DNA of 64,000 nt from Marivirga arenosa (GCF_030503895.2 NZ_CP129970.2:2899001-2963000); one strand, 5' to 3'; positions 1 through 9,582 are shown, counted from the first letter of the stretch. A program made the numbers and translations. The notes: generated from the letters alone by a model not told the origin.

Positions 1-157
1 ATAAATACTCTAGATAGTTGATATTTTGGACCTCAGTTTTAAAAGTATAGAGGTTGTTTCCTAATGGAACCTGAAATCCAACTAATATATCATCATTTTG
101 GGCAAAAACTCCTACCATATAGAGGTACAAGTGTGAAAATAAAAAAAATCTAATCAT
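1..157 (-). CDS. Secreted protein of unknown function, N-terminal fragment
   Basis: An open frame starts at an ATG at 157 and runs off the window edge without a stop for 52 codons. The first 20 residues (MIRFFLFSHLYLYMVGVFAQ) look like a Sec signal peptide: a basic N-region, a hydrophobic core and a cleavage-like FAQ. It starts only 4 bases after the stop of the homogentisate dioxygenase gene on the same strand, so it is probably the next gene of that transcription unit. The visible mature part (NDDILVGFQVPLGNNLYTF...) is too short to assign a family. An outer-membrane or periplasmic protein is likely. Confidence 0.6.
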   Translation of the reverse strand, partial: MIRFFLFSHLYLYMVGVFAQNDDILVGFQVPLGNNLYTFKTEVQNINYLEYL

Positions 158-161
158 AGTG

Positions 162-1322
162 CTACTCTGTCCAACTCATAGGATATTTCTTATCCATAAA
201 GTCTTTTCCTTCTTCGGTAACATAAAGTGGTTTAAACGTATCAAGCATTACCGCAATTTCTTCAGTTTCTTTTGCGCCTATACTTTTTTCAACTGTACCA
301 GGATGAGGGCCATGTGGTAATCCTCCAGGATGTAAAGTAAATGAACCTCTATCAATTCCTTTTCTACTCATAAAGTTGCCTTCAACATAATAAAGTACTT
401 CATCTGAATCTATATTACTATGATTATAAGGAGCAGGAATTGCTTGCGGATGATAATCAAATAGTCGAGGTACAAATGAGCAAATCACATAATTGTGAGC
501 CTGAAAAGTTTGATGTACTGGAGGTGGCTGATGAATTCTACCCGTAATGGGTTCAAAATCATGAATTGATAGAGTATAAGGATATAAAAAGCCATCCCAA
601 CCTACTAAATCAAAAGGACTATGATCATATACATAATGATGTATGTAACCTCCTTTTTTAATTTTCACATGATAATCGCCTTTTGTTTCTTCTGTGATTA
701 ATTCTTGAGGAGGATGAATGTCTCTTTCACAATAAGGGGAATGCTCTAATAATTGTCCTAACTGATTTCTATAACGACTTACAGTCTCTATTGGGCTAGC
801 TGATTCAATTGTTAAATATCTTACATCACTGCTTTCCCATTCTAATTTGTATATAGTAGTTCTAGGGATTACCACATAATCACCCGCCTGGATTTTCAAT
901 TTACCGAACTGTGAATACATATATCCACTGCCATCGTGGATAAAGAGTAATTCATCAGCTTCAGCATTTTTATAATAATAATCCATACTTTTTCTAGATG
1001 GCATACACAAAGCCATGGATACATCATCATTCATTAAAAGAACTTTTCTACTATCAAGGAAATCACTACCTGTGTTTTTCACACCTGAAGTATTAAGATG
1101 TATTTGCTGTAGGGTTAAATCCTTATCAGGTTTAGTACCATAGGCAACTGATTTTTTAATTTCTTTTATCCTTGTAGGAGGGTTTATGTGGTATAAGTTT
1201 GAATAAATACCTGAAAATCCCAATGAACTTACCAACTCCTCAGCATACAAGCTCCCGTCTGGTTGACGAAATTGTGTATGTCTTTTTGGAGGGATGTTTC
1301 CTTTCTTTACGTAATATGCCAT
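162..1322 (-). CDS. hmgA: Homogentisate 1,2-dioxygenase
   Basis: Cytosolic non-heme iron dioxygenase that opens the ring of homogentisate to maleylacetoacetate in tyrosine and phenylalanine catabolism. The 386-residue protein is shorter than the roughly 440-residue human enzyme, mainly at the N-terminus. The C-terminal cupin holds the expected metal-site pattern: H301 in PYNHSNIDSDE, E308, then H337 in the LPHGPHPG motif; assigning these as the three iron ligands is by comparison with the family. It lies 9 bases downstream of the S41 protease gene and 4 bases before another secreted-protein gene. No other catabolic gene of this pathway is in view. Confidence 0.9.
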   Translation of the reverse strand: MAYYVKKGNIPPKRHTQFRQPDGSLYAEELVSSLGFSGIYSNLYHINPPTRIKEIKKSVAYGTKPDKDLTLQQIHLNTSGVKNTGSDFLDSRKVLLMNDDVSMALCMPSRKSMDYYYKNAEADELLFIHDGSGYMYSQFGKLKIQAGDYVVIPRTTIYKLEWESSDVRYLTIESASPIETVSRYRNQLGQLLEHSPYCERDIHPPQELITEETKGDYHVKIKKGGYIHHYVYDHSPFDLVGWDGFLYPYTLSIHDFEPITGRIHQPPPVHQTFQAHNYVICSFVPRLFDYHPQAIPAPYNHSNIDSDEVLYYVEGNFMSRKGIDRGSFTLHPGGLPHGPHPGTVEKSIGAKETEEIAVMLDTFKPLYVTEEGKDFMDKKYPMSWTE

Positions 1323-1331
1323 TTTAAAAAG

Positions 1332-2957
1332 TTATTTTTTTGCTAATCTTTCGGCTTGATCAAAAAGTTTTAGCGCTTCCTTAAAGATTTCGTTTTGTTG
1401 ATTAAAGATAGGGTAGAAGCCTTTGTTATTCCAAACATTTCTTGCAATGTATGCCTTACAATAAAGCTTAATTAGTTCTTTTGATTTATTAAACCCTTCT
1501 TTATCAAATTGAACATCATTTTTTTTGCCCAATGAAATTAAGTCATCAAGCATTTTATCTGATATTTCAAATTCTGAATTATATTTCTCAAATCCCATCT
1601 TCTCCAGTCTTGACTTATTCTTTTCATAGTAAGAGAAAGTATATTGTCTTAATGAGTTGCTTAAGAATAATCGGTTTAAATAAGTGGAATTTTGAGTTGT
1701 GTCTAGAGGAACAAAATAATCAGGCATGATGCCCCCACCGCCATAAACCACTCTTCCATTAGCAGTTGTGTATTTTAGTGAATCATTAAATTCTATACTG
1801 TCTGCAACAAAATACTCTCCATGCTCATATCTAGAACTCATTTCCTGTCTGTATTCATCAGGATTTTCACCAAACGGTTTTTGAATCGATCTTCCAGATG
1901 GAGTATAATATCTAGAAATGGTTAATCGTAATTCAGAGCCATCTTTTAAAGGAACAGGCATTTGCACTAAACCTTTACCAAAAGATCTTCTGCCAACTAT
2001 TAAGCCTCTATCATTATCTTGAATAGCACCAGAAACTATCTCAGAAGCTGAAGCACTGCCTTCATTTATTAATACTATTAATGGACTTTCTTCAAACTTT
2101 CCGTCTTTTATAGCTCTAGCTTCAGAATTATATCTCTTTTCTTTCCCTTTGGTGTAAACAATCATGGCATTGTCTTTTAAGAATTCGTCAGCCATATTAA
2201 TAGCCTTATCCATATAACCACCAGGATTGTCCTGTAAGTCTAATATTAATTTTTTAAGCCCTTGCTCTTTAAGGCCATTTAAAGCCTCCATGAATTCGTT
2301 ATAAGTGGTAGCCGAAAAGCGACTGACTTTAATGTAGCCGATTTCATCATCCACCATATAGCTTACATCAACTGAATATTGAGGAATTTTATCCCTGATG
2401 ATAGTGTATTCTACTATTTCGTTTAAGCCAGACCTCATAATTTCTAACTTTACCTCACTGCCTTTTTCACCTCTCAGGTTTTCATGTACTTGTCGGTTAG
2501 TTAATCCAACACCTGCAATGTTTTTACCATCTACACTAATGATTTTATCTCCAGATTGTAGGCCAGCTTCTTCTGATGGCCCACCACTTAAGGGAGCTAC
2601 TACATAAAGGGTGTCATTAAAAATATTAAATTCAATTCCAATACCTTCAAAATTACCTTTTAAGTCGGCCGAAACCATTTCTAAATCTTTTGAAGGGATA
2701 TAAGAAGTATGGGGATCTAATTCTTTGATGATACCATTGATAGCACTGTTTACTAATTTTTCTGTATCTACCTCTTCAACATAATTTTGATCTACCTGTA
2801 AAAGAATTTCTTTTATTCTGGTAATTCCTTCAAGCACAGTGTCCTTATTAGCTGAAGGATTGGCCATGGTAGCACCAATTAATATACCAGCTGCCAGAGT
2901 TGTAAAAACAATAATTGGCAATTTTATTTGAAATGAACTATTTTTATTCTGATTCAC
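1332..2957 (-). CDS. C-terminal processing peptidase (S41 family, CtpA-like)
   Basis: Envelope serine protease of the CtpA/tail-specific protease group. Residues 11-31 form an N-terminal membrane anchor or signal. A PDZ domain follows at about 100-190 (GIGIEF, GLQSGDKIISVDG), then the S41 catalytic core. The Ser-Lys dyad is visible as S303 in NEGSASASEI and K328 in RRSFGKGLVQ, with the 25-residue spacing known from plant D1 protease. The start codon is GTG at 2957. The C-terminal 150 residues beyond the core are helical and unassigned. Likely roles are trimming or quality control of periplasmic proteins; the substrate is unknown. Confidence 0.9.
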   Translation of the reverse strand: MNQNKNSSFQIKLPIIVFTTLAAGILIGATMANPSANKDTVLEGITRIKEILLQVDQNYVEEVDTEKLVNSAINGIIKELDPHTSYIPSKDLEMVSADLKGNFEGIGIEFNIFNDTLYVVAPLSGGPSEEAGLQSGDKIISVDGKNIAGVGLTNRQVHENLRGEKGSEVKLEIMRSGLNEIVEYTIIRDKIPQYSVDVSYMVDDEIGYIKVSRFSATTYNEFMEALNGLKEQGLKKLILDLQDNPGGYMDKAINMADEFLKDNAMIVYTKGKEKRYNSEARAIKDGKFEESPLIVLINEGSASASEIVSGAIQDNDRGLIVGRRSFGKGLVQMPVPLKDGSELRLTISRYYTPSGRSIQKPFGENPDEYRQEMSSRYEHGEYFVADSIEFNDSLKYTTANGRVVYGGGGIMPDYFVPLDTTQNSTYLNRLFLSNSLRQYTFSYYEKNKSRLEKMGFEKYNSEFEISDKMLDDLISLGKKNDVQFDKEGFNKSKELIKLYCKAYIARNVWNNKGFYPIFNQQNEIFKEALKLFDQAERLAKK

Positions 2958-3010
2958 GTTTAAGAATTTTTATTTTCATAAATAACGCACGAAATTAATA
3001 AATCGTTGGG

Positions 3011-3040
3011 TTGAAAAGCCCCAATTTTAAATTACATTTG
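3011..3040 (+). promoter_or_regulatory. Bacteroidota-type promoter for the hemerythrin-ruvX-def run
   Basis: TTG at 3011-3013, a 19-base spacer and TACATTTG at 3033-3040 match the Bacteroidota sigma-A consensus (TTG / TAnnTTTG). A start about 6 bases further would leave a leader of some 17 bases before the GTG at 3063. Confidence 0.6.
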
Positions 3041-3062
3041 TCATTTACCTAAATTAGTTAAA

Positions 3063-3812
3063 GTGAAATACTCTCAAAAGAAAATAAAGGAATTAGTTGC
3101 TGATAATTACGTTTTTGCGTCAGTCCTTTATTATTTGGGTATAGAATATTATGAGTTTGAAGAAGACACACTTGAAAAAGTATGTCAAAACAAAGGTGTT
3201 GATGTTAAATATGTAATTGCTGAGTTGGAAAAAATTAATCGTAATGAAGAGATTGAAAATATTAAATTATTGTCATTCCCGATTGATTTGGTGATTACTT
3301 ATTTAAAGCATGCGCACTTTATTTTCATTAAGAAAGATTTACCTTTTTTGGTAAAATTGGTGAATAAACTGAATACCACTGAAAATCATCTTGCTACTGT
3401 AGAAAAAGAGATTAAGGATGTGTTTCCTCTCTTTGTTGAGGACTTTGTTCACCATATATATGAGGAGGAGGATACATTATTTGATTACATTACTCAATTA
3501 AAAGCAATTGAAGATCGTAAAAATAACCCATCAGCCTTTTTCTATAAATACCCTAATTTCAATATGCAAAAATTTGCAATCGATCATGAGGTTCATGACG
3601 ATGAAATGAAGGGAATCCGCTATTTAATGGATCAATATCCTGTGGAGGAAAGCTCTCCATTAAATGTTAAAGTTTTGTTTTCAGAATTGACTCGCTTTGA
3701 AGAGAAATTGAAAGTTCATGCTAAAATTGAAAATGAAGTTTTATTTCCGAAAGCCTTAATGTTAGAGAAATCAGTAAGAAAGCAATACGATTCTCTAATT
3801 AGATTGAATTAA
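3063..3812 (+). CDS. Hemerythrin-like protein of the RIC/ScdA type
   Basis: The layout is that of the di-iron repair proteins (RIC, YtfE, ScdA): an N-terminal helical DUF542-like segment (about 1-60, with C41), then a hemerythrin-like four-helix domain. Candidate iron ligands are H83/H85, H109, H130/H131 with E135, H175/H178 and H219 with E223 (HAKIENEVLFP). Family members bind a non-heme di-iron centre and help repair iron-sulfur clusters after nitrosative or oxidative damage; that role here is inferred. Translation starts at a GTG, supported by the promoter just upstream. ruvX follows after 4 bases, so the two are co-transcribed. Confidence 0.75.
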   Translation: MKYSQKKIKELVADNYVFASVLYYLGIEYYEFEEDTLEKVCQNKGVDVKYVIAELEKINRNEEIENIKLLSFPIDLVITYLKHAHFIFIKKDLPFLVKLVNKLNTTENHLATVEKEIKDVFPLFVEDFVHHIYEEEDTLFDYITQLKAIEDRKNNPSAFFYKYPNFNMQKFAIDHEVHDDEMKGIRYLMDQYPVEESSPLNVKVLFSELTRFEEKLKVHAKIENEVLFPKALMLEKSVRKQYDSLIRLN

Positions 3813-3816
3813 TAAA

Positions 3817-4230
3817 ATGCCTAGGGTTTTATCAATAGATTATGGTACTAAACGGGTTGGTTTAGCGGTCACTGATCCATTAAAAATCATAGCTTCCCCA
3901 CTAGATACCGTTCATTCCAAAGATGTAATTCAATATTTACAGGATTATTTTCAAAATGAGGAGGTAGAAGCCGTGGTATGCGGTTACCCAACTAATGAAG
4001 AGGGTGAAGAAACGGATGCAACTAGACATGTAAATGCATTTATTAATTTTTTTAGAAAGAAATTCCCCACAATGCCCTTACATTTGCAGGATGAAAGCTT
4101 CAGTTCGCAAGAAGCTTTACAAGCAATGATTAATTCTGGTTCCAAACGGAAACAAAGGAGTAAGAAATCAGGTAATATAGATAAGGTTAGCGCAGCTATC
4201 ATTTTACAACAATTTTTAGAAGATTATTAA
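3817..4230 (+). CDS. ruvX: Putative Holliday junction resolvase / pre-16S rRNA nuclease (YqgF)
   Basis: A 137-residue RNase H-fold protein of the YqgF/RuvX family. The N-terminal catalytic-strand motif LSIDYGTKRVGLAVTD includes D7, and the DESFSSQEA segment (about 91-99) supplies the second acidic residues. In E. coli the protein processes the 5' end of 16S rRNA; Holliday-junction cleavage has been shown for some homologues. It sits between the hemerythrin gene (4 bases upstream) and def (3 bases downstream) in a tight run. Confidence 0.88.
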   Translation: MPRVLSIDYGTKRVGLAVTDPLKIIASPLDTVHSKDVIQYLQDYFQNEEVEAVVCGYPTNEEGEETDATRHVNAFINFFRKKFPTMPLHLQDESFSSQEALQAMINSGSKRKQRSKKSGNIDKVSAAIILQQFLEDY

Positions 4231-4233
4231 AGT

Positions 4234-4788
4234 ATGATATATCCTATTGTAGCGTACGGGCATCCGGTCTTGAAGAAAAAAGGAAAAGACTTGGAAAAAG
4301 GGGAGGTTGATGTTAAAACATTGGTGGAAGACATGTTTGAAACCATGTATAATGCAAATGGAGTGGGATTAGCAGCTCCACAGATAGGTAAAAGTTTAAG
4401 AGTATTTGTAATTGATACTGATCCTATTGATGATGGTGATGAACCTAAAATTAAGCAAGCATTCATTAATCCACAGATTTTAGATGAAGAAGGAGAAGAG
4501 TGGGCATTTGAAGAAGGTTGTCTTAGCATTCCTAACATTCGTGAAGATGTAGAAAGAAAACCAAATATCAGAATCAAGTATTTTGATGAGAATTGGGATG
4601 AGCATGAAAAGGAATTTGATGGTTTTGTGGCGAGAGTTATTCAGCATGAATATGATCATATAGAAGGAGTTTTATTTACAGACCATGTTTCAGCTTTTAA
4701 GAAAAGATTATTGAAAGGGAAATTAGCGAATATTAGTAAAGGAAAGGTTAAGGCCGATTATAAAATGCTGTTTCCAATGAAAAAATAA
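4234..4788 (+). CDS. def: Peptide deformylase
   Basis: Removes the N-formyl group from nascent proteins in the cytosol. All three family motifs are intact: GVGLAAPQIG at 43-52, EGCLS at 94-98 (metal ligand C96) and HEYDH at 138-142 (ligands H138 and H142, catalytic E139). At 184 residues it is a normal-length enzyme. It is the last gene of the hemerythrin-ruvX-def run; the next gene starts 141 bases later. Confidence 0.95.
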   Translation: MIYPIVAYGHPVLKKKGKDLEKGEVDVKTLVEDMFETMYNANGVGLAAPQIGKSLRVFVIDTDPIDDGDEPKIKQAFINPQILDEEGEEWAFEEGCLSIPNIREDVERKPNIRIKYFDENWDEHEKEFDGFVARVIQHEYDHIEGVLFTDHVSAFKKRLLKGKLANISKGKVKADYKMLFPMKK

Positions 4789-4929
4789 ATTATGTAAGTT
4801 CAGCTTGAAATTAGGTGAATTTTTAAGTAAACTTATAATTAGTTTTGTTAATCAAAGAATATATTAACAATCTATAAAATTGTGGCAGAGTTATTGCGAT
4901 GATTGCAATAGAACATTTTCTCAAAAGAT

Positions 4930-5583
4930 ATGAATCAATTATTTAGAGTATTTATTATAGCCTTTATTACAGTATTCAGCTTTTCATTTGCAGAAGCTCA
5001 ATCAAAAAAAGCTTCTGAATTTATTGAGAACGGAATTAAGAAGTTCGAAAATAAAGAATATATGGAAGCGATAGTAAGCTTCAATGAAGCAATAAAGCTT
5101 GATGAAAATGCTTATCAAGCCTATTATATGAGAGGTAATATTAAGCAAAAATTTGCTGATGTACATGGTGCTATGAAAGATTATAATAAAGCGATTGAGG
5201 CAAATGCTGAATTTTCAGAAGCTTATTTTGAAAGAGGTAATATAAAATATCTTCTTCAAGATTATTACGGAGCCATCAACGATTATTCAAAGACTATCGA
5301 GATAAATGAGAATAATCTAGATGCATATTATAAAAGAGGTCAGGCGAAACAGCAACTAGAAGCATACCAAGATGCAATTAATGACTGTACAAAGATCATT
5401 GAAAAAGATAAGGACAATGTAGATGCTTATTACTTAAGAGGAGTTTTAAGAATTGAATACGGTCAATTATCAGAAGGATGTTTAGACCTTAGTAAAGCTG
5501 GAGAGTTAGGGGACTTGAAAGCGTATGAGATGATCAGAGAAAGATGTAATGATGTTAAATGTTATCCATCAGAATTTGAATAA
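4930..5583 (+). CDS. Secreted tetratricopeptide-repeat protein
   Basis: Residues 1-24 form a Sec signal peptide ending SFAEAQ. The rest, about 30-200, consists of four to five TPR units (for example AYYMRGNIKQKFADVHGAMKD and AYFERGNIKYLLQDYYGAIND), the helix-pair repeat used for protein binding. The protein is probably periplasmic. A late cysteine pair (C206, C211) lies outside the repeats. No enzymatic domain is seen and no partner can be named. A strong intrinsic terminator follows, so the gene probably forms its own unit. Confidence 0.8.
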   Translation: MNQLFRVFIIAFITVFSFSFAEAQSKKASEFIENGIKKFENKEYMEAIVSFNEAIKLDENAYQAYYMRGNIKQKFADVHGAMKDYNKAIEANAEFSEAYFERGNIKYLLQDYYGAINDYSKTIEINENNLDAYYKRGQAKQQLEAYQDAINDCTKIIEKDKDNVDAYYLRGVLRIEYGQLSEGCLDLSKAGELGDLKAYEMIRERCNDVKCYPSEFE

Positions 5584-5606
5584 AATTTGTTAGATAAATT
5601 TAAAAC

Positions 5607-5635
5607 CGCAAATGATTCATTTGCGTTTTTTTTTT
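5607..5635 (+). terminator. Intrinsic terminator after the TPR gene
   Basis: A perfect 7-bp stem (CGCAAAT / ATTTGCG) with a 5-base loop is followed by ten T residues on the plus strand. It ends just before the stop codon of the convergent DUF4442 gene. Confidence 0.85.
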
Positions 5636-5639
5636 GTGC

Positions 5640-6146
5640 CTATAATTTAGTTCTTACTTTATCCCAAGGCTTAATTTGCCAATAAATAGTTCCAGTGCTT
5701 AAATGATTCTGTTTTTTATCATATAGTTTTAGCTCACAAGGTATCACAACTGAATCATTTGTTTTCAATGGCTCTTCAACCTGATTCTTTACCCAATTAT
5801 CATCTATACTAAATTCTGCTACTGCATCCATTTTTGCTTGGAAGTGATAATCCATTTCTAATTTCTGCATGATGATTCTGTATTTTTTAACATCCAATTT
5901 ATATAAAATCATCAATCCTGTAGTGTATTCTGAAATTGTAGCCATAGCACAGGCATGAATTCCTTTTATGTGATTCAGATTTCTCCTTTTATAGGGTAAT
6001 AATGTTTGAATTTTTTCTTCATTTATAGATGTAATTTTAAATCCGTGGGGTTTGTTAAAAGGAATCATTCTATCTAAACCTTGATTAAGTAACCATAAAT
6101 AGAATTTTGAATGCTGAGCTTTATTTACAATTGAATTTAAGTTCAT
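5640..6146 (-). CDS. DUF4442 hotdog-fold protein
   Basis: A 168-residue protein matching the DUF4442 group of hotdog-fold, thioesterase-like proteins. The segment NHIKGIHACAMATISEYTTGLMIL (about 58-81) resembles the family's central helix, where the acidic residue E73 would lie at the acyl-thioester site. The C-terminus (STGTIYWQIKP) is the usual last hotdog strand. Substrate and physiological role are unknown. It stands alone on the minus strand, convergent with the TPR gene. Confidence 0.65.
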   Translation of the reverse strand: MNLNSIVNKAQHSKFYLWLLNQGLDRMIPFNKPHGFKITSINEEKIQTLLPYKRRNLNHIKGIHACAMATISEYTTGLMILYKLDVKKYRIIMQKLEMDYHFQAKMDAVAEFSIDDNWVKNQVEEPLKTNDSVVIPCELKLYDKKQNHLSTGTIYWQIKPWDKVRTKL

Positions 6147-6267
6147 AAAATTGATTGTTTAGCAGATTGAATTGAATTTGAATTGGATAATTATTAAATA
6201 CTTCCTGTTTCATTGGGCAATCTCGCTTAATTCGAATTATTTTTCAACTATTGTTCTAAAATAAATC

Positions 6268-7398
6268 ATGATGTTAAGTTTCTGGGAAAGAGAAAGTCTA
6301 TCAAAATATAATTACATAATCATAGGTGGAGGAATTGTAGGTTGCTCAACTGCGTACCATCTTAAAAGGAAATATCCGAAAGCTGATATTGCTATTGTTG
6401 AAAGAGGGATTTTTCCAAGTGGTGCTAGTTCAAAAAATGCAGGTTTTGCATGCTTTGGAAGTATTACCGAGCTGGTAGATGATAGAAAGGGTCTATCTGA
6501 AAATGAACAGGTAGCATTAGTTGAAAAACGCTGGAAGGGATTACAATTACTTCAAAATATTTTAGGAAATAAAAACATTGGATTAGAAGAGAACGGTGGG
6601 TTTGAATTGATTAGAAAGGCAGAATTGCCTGCTCTTGAATATATAGATCATTATAATAGTTTACTTAAGGGTATATTCAAGAAAGATGTATACAGTTTAG
6701 ACTCATCCCTCATTAATAATTTTGGTTTTAATAAGGATGAATTAGAAACCATTGTAGTAAATTCATTTGAAGGTCAAATCAATACTGGTGAGATGATTAA
6801 AAGTTGGTGGTCTGCTTGTAGTGAATTGGGGATAAAATTCTTCACTGCATCTGAGGTTGAAGAAATAAATGAGCACGATCATCACGTGTCTTTAAAATGT
6901 AAAACAAGTTTTGATTCGATCGATCTAATAGCCGAAAAAGTAGCAATTTGCACGAATGCATTTGCTCATAAATGGTTGAAGGAAGAAGATATAAATCCTG
7001 GAAGAGGAATGGTAATGATTTCTAAACCAATAGAGGATCTGAAGTTTAAAGGTGTTTTTCATTATGATGAAGGTTATTTTTATTTCAGAAATGTTGGAAA
7101 TAGAGTGTTGATTGGAGGAGGAAGAAATTTAGATAAAGAAACAGAAAACACTACCAGTTTTGGAATCAATCCTAAAATTAAATCATCAATTCTAGATGAT
7201 TTAAACAATCTAATACTACCCAATCAAAATTTTACTATTGATATGGAATGGTCAGGTATTATGGCTTTTGGCAGAAATAAATCACCGATTATCAAAAAAA
7301 CATCAGATAGAATAGCTGTTGGTGTGCGTTTAGGAGGAATGGGAGTCGCCATTGGTACTCAGGTAGGAGAGGAATTACATCATTTGCTTGCTGACTGA
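6268..7398 (+). CDS. FAD-dependent oxidoreductase (DAO / glycine oxidase-like)
   Basis: A DAO-superfamily flavoenzyme. The Rossmann dinucleotide motif YIIIGGGIVGCSTAYHL is at about 16-32, followed by the conserved SGASSKNAGFACFGS segment near 54-68, and the C-terminus closes with GVRLGGMGVAIG, the usual second FAD contact. Relatives oxidise amino acids or other amines and acids; the substrate here cannot be read. There are two adjacent ATG codons at the start and either may be used. nhaC follows after 58 bases on the same strand, perhaps co-transcribed. Confidence 0.8.
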   Translation: MMLSFWERESLSKYNYIIIGGGIVGCSTAYHLKRKYPKADIAIVERGIFPSGASSKNAGFACFGSITELVDDRKGLSENEQVALVEKRWKGLQLLQNILGNKNIGLEENGGFELIRKAELPALEYIDHYNSLLKGIFKKDVYSLDSSLINNFGFNKDELETIVVNSFEGQINTGEMIKSWWSACSELGIKFFTASEVEEINEHDHHVSLKCKTSFDSIDLIAEKVAICTNAFAHKWLKEEDINPGRGMVMISKPIEDLKFKGVFHYDEGYFYFRNVGNRVLIGGGRNLDKETENTTSFGINPKIKSSILDDLNNLILPNQNFTIDMEWSGIMAFGRNKSPIIKKTSDRIAVGVRLGGMGVAIGTQVGEELHHLLAD

Positions 7399-7456
7399 TG
7401 ACTTATTTTTATTATATTTCGAATTCAATTTAAATTAATATATTGATTTAACTTAC

Positions 7457-8899
7457 ATGACGGACAAGCAGATCAGGCCTAGCCTAATTCAATCACTAAT
7501 TCCTATACTATTTTTAATCACATTATTAAGTTTAAACGTTTACTTTTTTGGAGACGCCACATTAGACGGATCAAATCAAATAGCGTTAATTTTATCTGCT
7601 GGTGTAGCATCAGTCATTGCTTTAAAAGTTGGATTTAGGTGGTCAACCATGTTGGATGGTATAGTAAGCAGTATAAGTTCTGCAATGTCATCAATTTTAA
7701 TTTTATTGTTGATAGGTTCGCTTGCTGGTACTTGGTTATTGAGCGGAATTGTTCCAGCCATGATTTATTATGGCTTAAATATTTTAAATCCTACAATATT
7801 TTTATTTGCTGCTTGTGTGGTAAGTGCAATAGTATCGGTTGCAACCGGAAGTTCATGGAGTACCATCGCCACTTTAGGATTAGCTCTTTTAGGAATTGGA
7901 CAGACTTTAGGGATGAGTGAAGGGGTTGTGGCTGGTGCAATTATTTCGGGCGCTTATTTTGGGGATAAAATGTCGCCTCTTAGTGATACCACCAACCTTG
8001 CCCCAGCAATGGCAGGAACAGATTTGTTCACTCATATTCGGTATATGGCATACACTACCATTCCTTCAATTGCAATAGCTTTAATTATATTTTTAGTTTT
8101 AGGATTCATGAATAGTTCTGAAACAGACATAGAACAGGTAGGTCAGGTTCAAGCAGCAATTCAAGATAAATTCAATATCAATTTATGGTTGTTTTTAGTG
8201 CCTGCAGCTGTAATTTTTATGATTGTTAAAAAGATTTCTGCAATTCCTGCTTTATTAATCGGTACTTTGTTAGGTGGAGTATTTGCAATAGTTTTTCAAC
8301 CGCAAATCATCGAAATTATTTCAGGTGGAACGGGAAACTTCTTTGAGCAATCTTATAGAGCAGTAATGGTTTCTATGTATGGAGACATTAGTATTACAAC
8401 ATCTAACCAAATGGTTAATGACCTCTTATCTACAGGAGGAATGTATGGCATGTTGAATACAATTTGGTTAATCATTTGTGCTATGGTTTTTGGCGGAGTT
8501 ATGGAATCAACTAAGATGCTTCAGGTGATTACTGGATCCATTATAAAATTAGCTAATTCAACTGGCTCTTTGGTTACTTCAACTGCTACCACTTGTGTTT
8601 TCTTCAATGTAACGGCTTCAGATCAATATTTAGCTATAGTGGTTCCAGGAAGGATGTTTGCTGATACCTATAAGGAGAGGGGGTTGAAACCAGAAGTATT
8701 AAGTAGAACTTTAGAAGATTCTGGTACCGTGACCAGTGTTTTAATTCCTTGGAATACATGTGGGGCAACGCAGTCCTCGGTGTTAGGAGTTTCAACTTGG
8801 ACTTATGCTCCATATGCATTCTTTAATATTATAAGTCCATTCATGACTATTCTTTTTGCTTATCTAAATATAAAAATTAGAAGAATTTCGGATAAATGA
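7457..8899 (+). CDS. nhaC: Na+/H+ antiporter, NhaC family
   Basis: A 480-residue inner-membrane protein with about 11-12 hydrophobic segments, of the NhaC/IT superfamily. Diagnostic stretches are ATGSSWSTIATLG (about 130-142), SGAYFGDKMSPLSDTTNLAPAM (about 164-185) and the second-half mirror PWNTCGATQSSVLGVSTWTYAPYAFFN near 434-460. The protein exchanges sodium for protons, which fits a marine or saline habitat. Its stop codon overlaps the start of the exonuclease gene by 4 bases (ATGA), implying translational coupling. Confidence 0.88.
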   Translation: MTDKQIRPSLIQSLIPILFLITLLSLNVYFFGDATLDGSNQIALILSAGVASVIALKVGFRWSTMLDGIVSSISSAMSSILILLLIGSLAGTWLLSGIVPAMIYYGLNILNPTIFLFAACVVSAIVSVATGSSWSTIATLGLALLGIGQTLGMSEGVVAGAIISGAYFGDKMSPLSDTTNLAPAMAGTDLFTHIRYMAYTTIPSIAIALIIFLVLGFMNSSETDIEQVGQVQAAIQDKFNINLWLFLVPAAVIFMIVKKISAIPALLIGTLLGGVFAIVFQPQIIEIISGGTGNFFEQSYRAVMVSMYGDISITTSNQMVNDLLSTGGMYGMLNTIWLIICAMVFGGVMESTKMLQVITGSIIKLANSTGSLVTSTATTCVFFNVTASDQYLAIVVPGRMFADTYKERGLKPEVLSRTLEDSGTVTSVLIPWNTCGATQSSVLGVSTWTYAPYAFFNIISPFMTILFAYLNIKIRRISDK

Positions 8900-9480
8900 A
8901 CATTGTAAAGGAGATTTCGAAAGAAGAAATCAAGGATTTACCGCTTTGGAAATTTGAAGGTCAAATCACCTTGGTTGAGAAAGATGAAGATTGGGATGAA
9001 GTTATTCCCAAATTGTGGAGAGCTGAAATTTTAGGTTTTGATACCGAAGCAAAACCTGTTTTTAGAAAAGGTCAATACAATCCAGTTTCTTTAATTCAAC
9101 TAGCAACTGATGATGAAGTATTTTTGATTAGAAATTTACTTTGTGGATTTCCTGGAGATCTAATTCGAATTTTTGAAGATCCTGCGATTATAAAAGTAGG
9201 AGCTGCCATACATGATGATTTAAAAGATTTACAGAAATTAAGGAAATTCAAACCTGCTGGTTTTGAAGATATAGGCGTTATTGCAAGAGAAAATGGTATG
9301 CTACAAAGTGGAGCTAAAAATCTCACTGCAATCTTTTTAAAGAAAAGAATTTCAAAGGCTCAACAAACTTCAAATTGGGAAAAAGCTGAATTAACTGAGG
9401 CCCAAATGGATTATGCTGCTACTGATGCCTATTTAGGCCTGAAAGTATATGAAGTATTTGAGGAAATTGGCTGGGTATAA
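8896..9480 (+). CDS. 3'-5' exonuclease domain protein (RNase D-like)
   Basis: A single DEDDy exonuclease domain. The catalytic residues are visible as D49 and E51 (LGFDTEAKP), D107 (AIHDDLKDL) and D177 with Y173 (MDYAATDAYLGLKVY). At 194 residues it lacks the HRDC domains of RNase D and resembles the stand-alone exonucleases typical of Bacteroidota. It probably trims RNA or DNA 3' ends; the substrate is unknown. The coupling to nhaC through an ATGA overlap is unlikely to be functional in a metabolic sense. Confidence 0.85.
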   Translation: MNIVKEISKEEIKDLPLWKFEGQITLVEKDEDWDEVIPKLWRAEILGFDTEAKPVFRKGQYNPVSLIQLATDDEVFLIRNLLCGFPGDLIRIFEDPAIIKVGAAIHDDLKDLQKLRKFKPAGFEDIGVIARENGMLQSGAKNLTAIFLKKRISKAQQTSNWEKAELTEAQMDYAATDAYLGLKVYEVFEEIGWV

Positions 9481-9582
9481 TCTCCTTAACCTCACCTTAA
9501 AGCATTAAAATTAATAATTAAATATAGTTGTTATACTAACAATTTGTTTACTTTGAAGTTTAAATGATGGAAGTAAACATAT

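Noticed and set aside
9549-9555. TACTTTG box upstream of ispG
   Set aside because: It is one base short of TAnnTTTG, so I do not call it a promoter.
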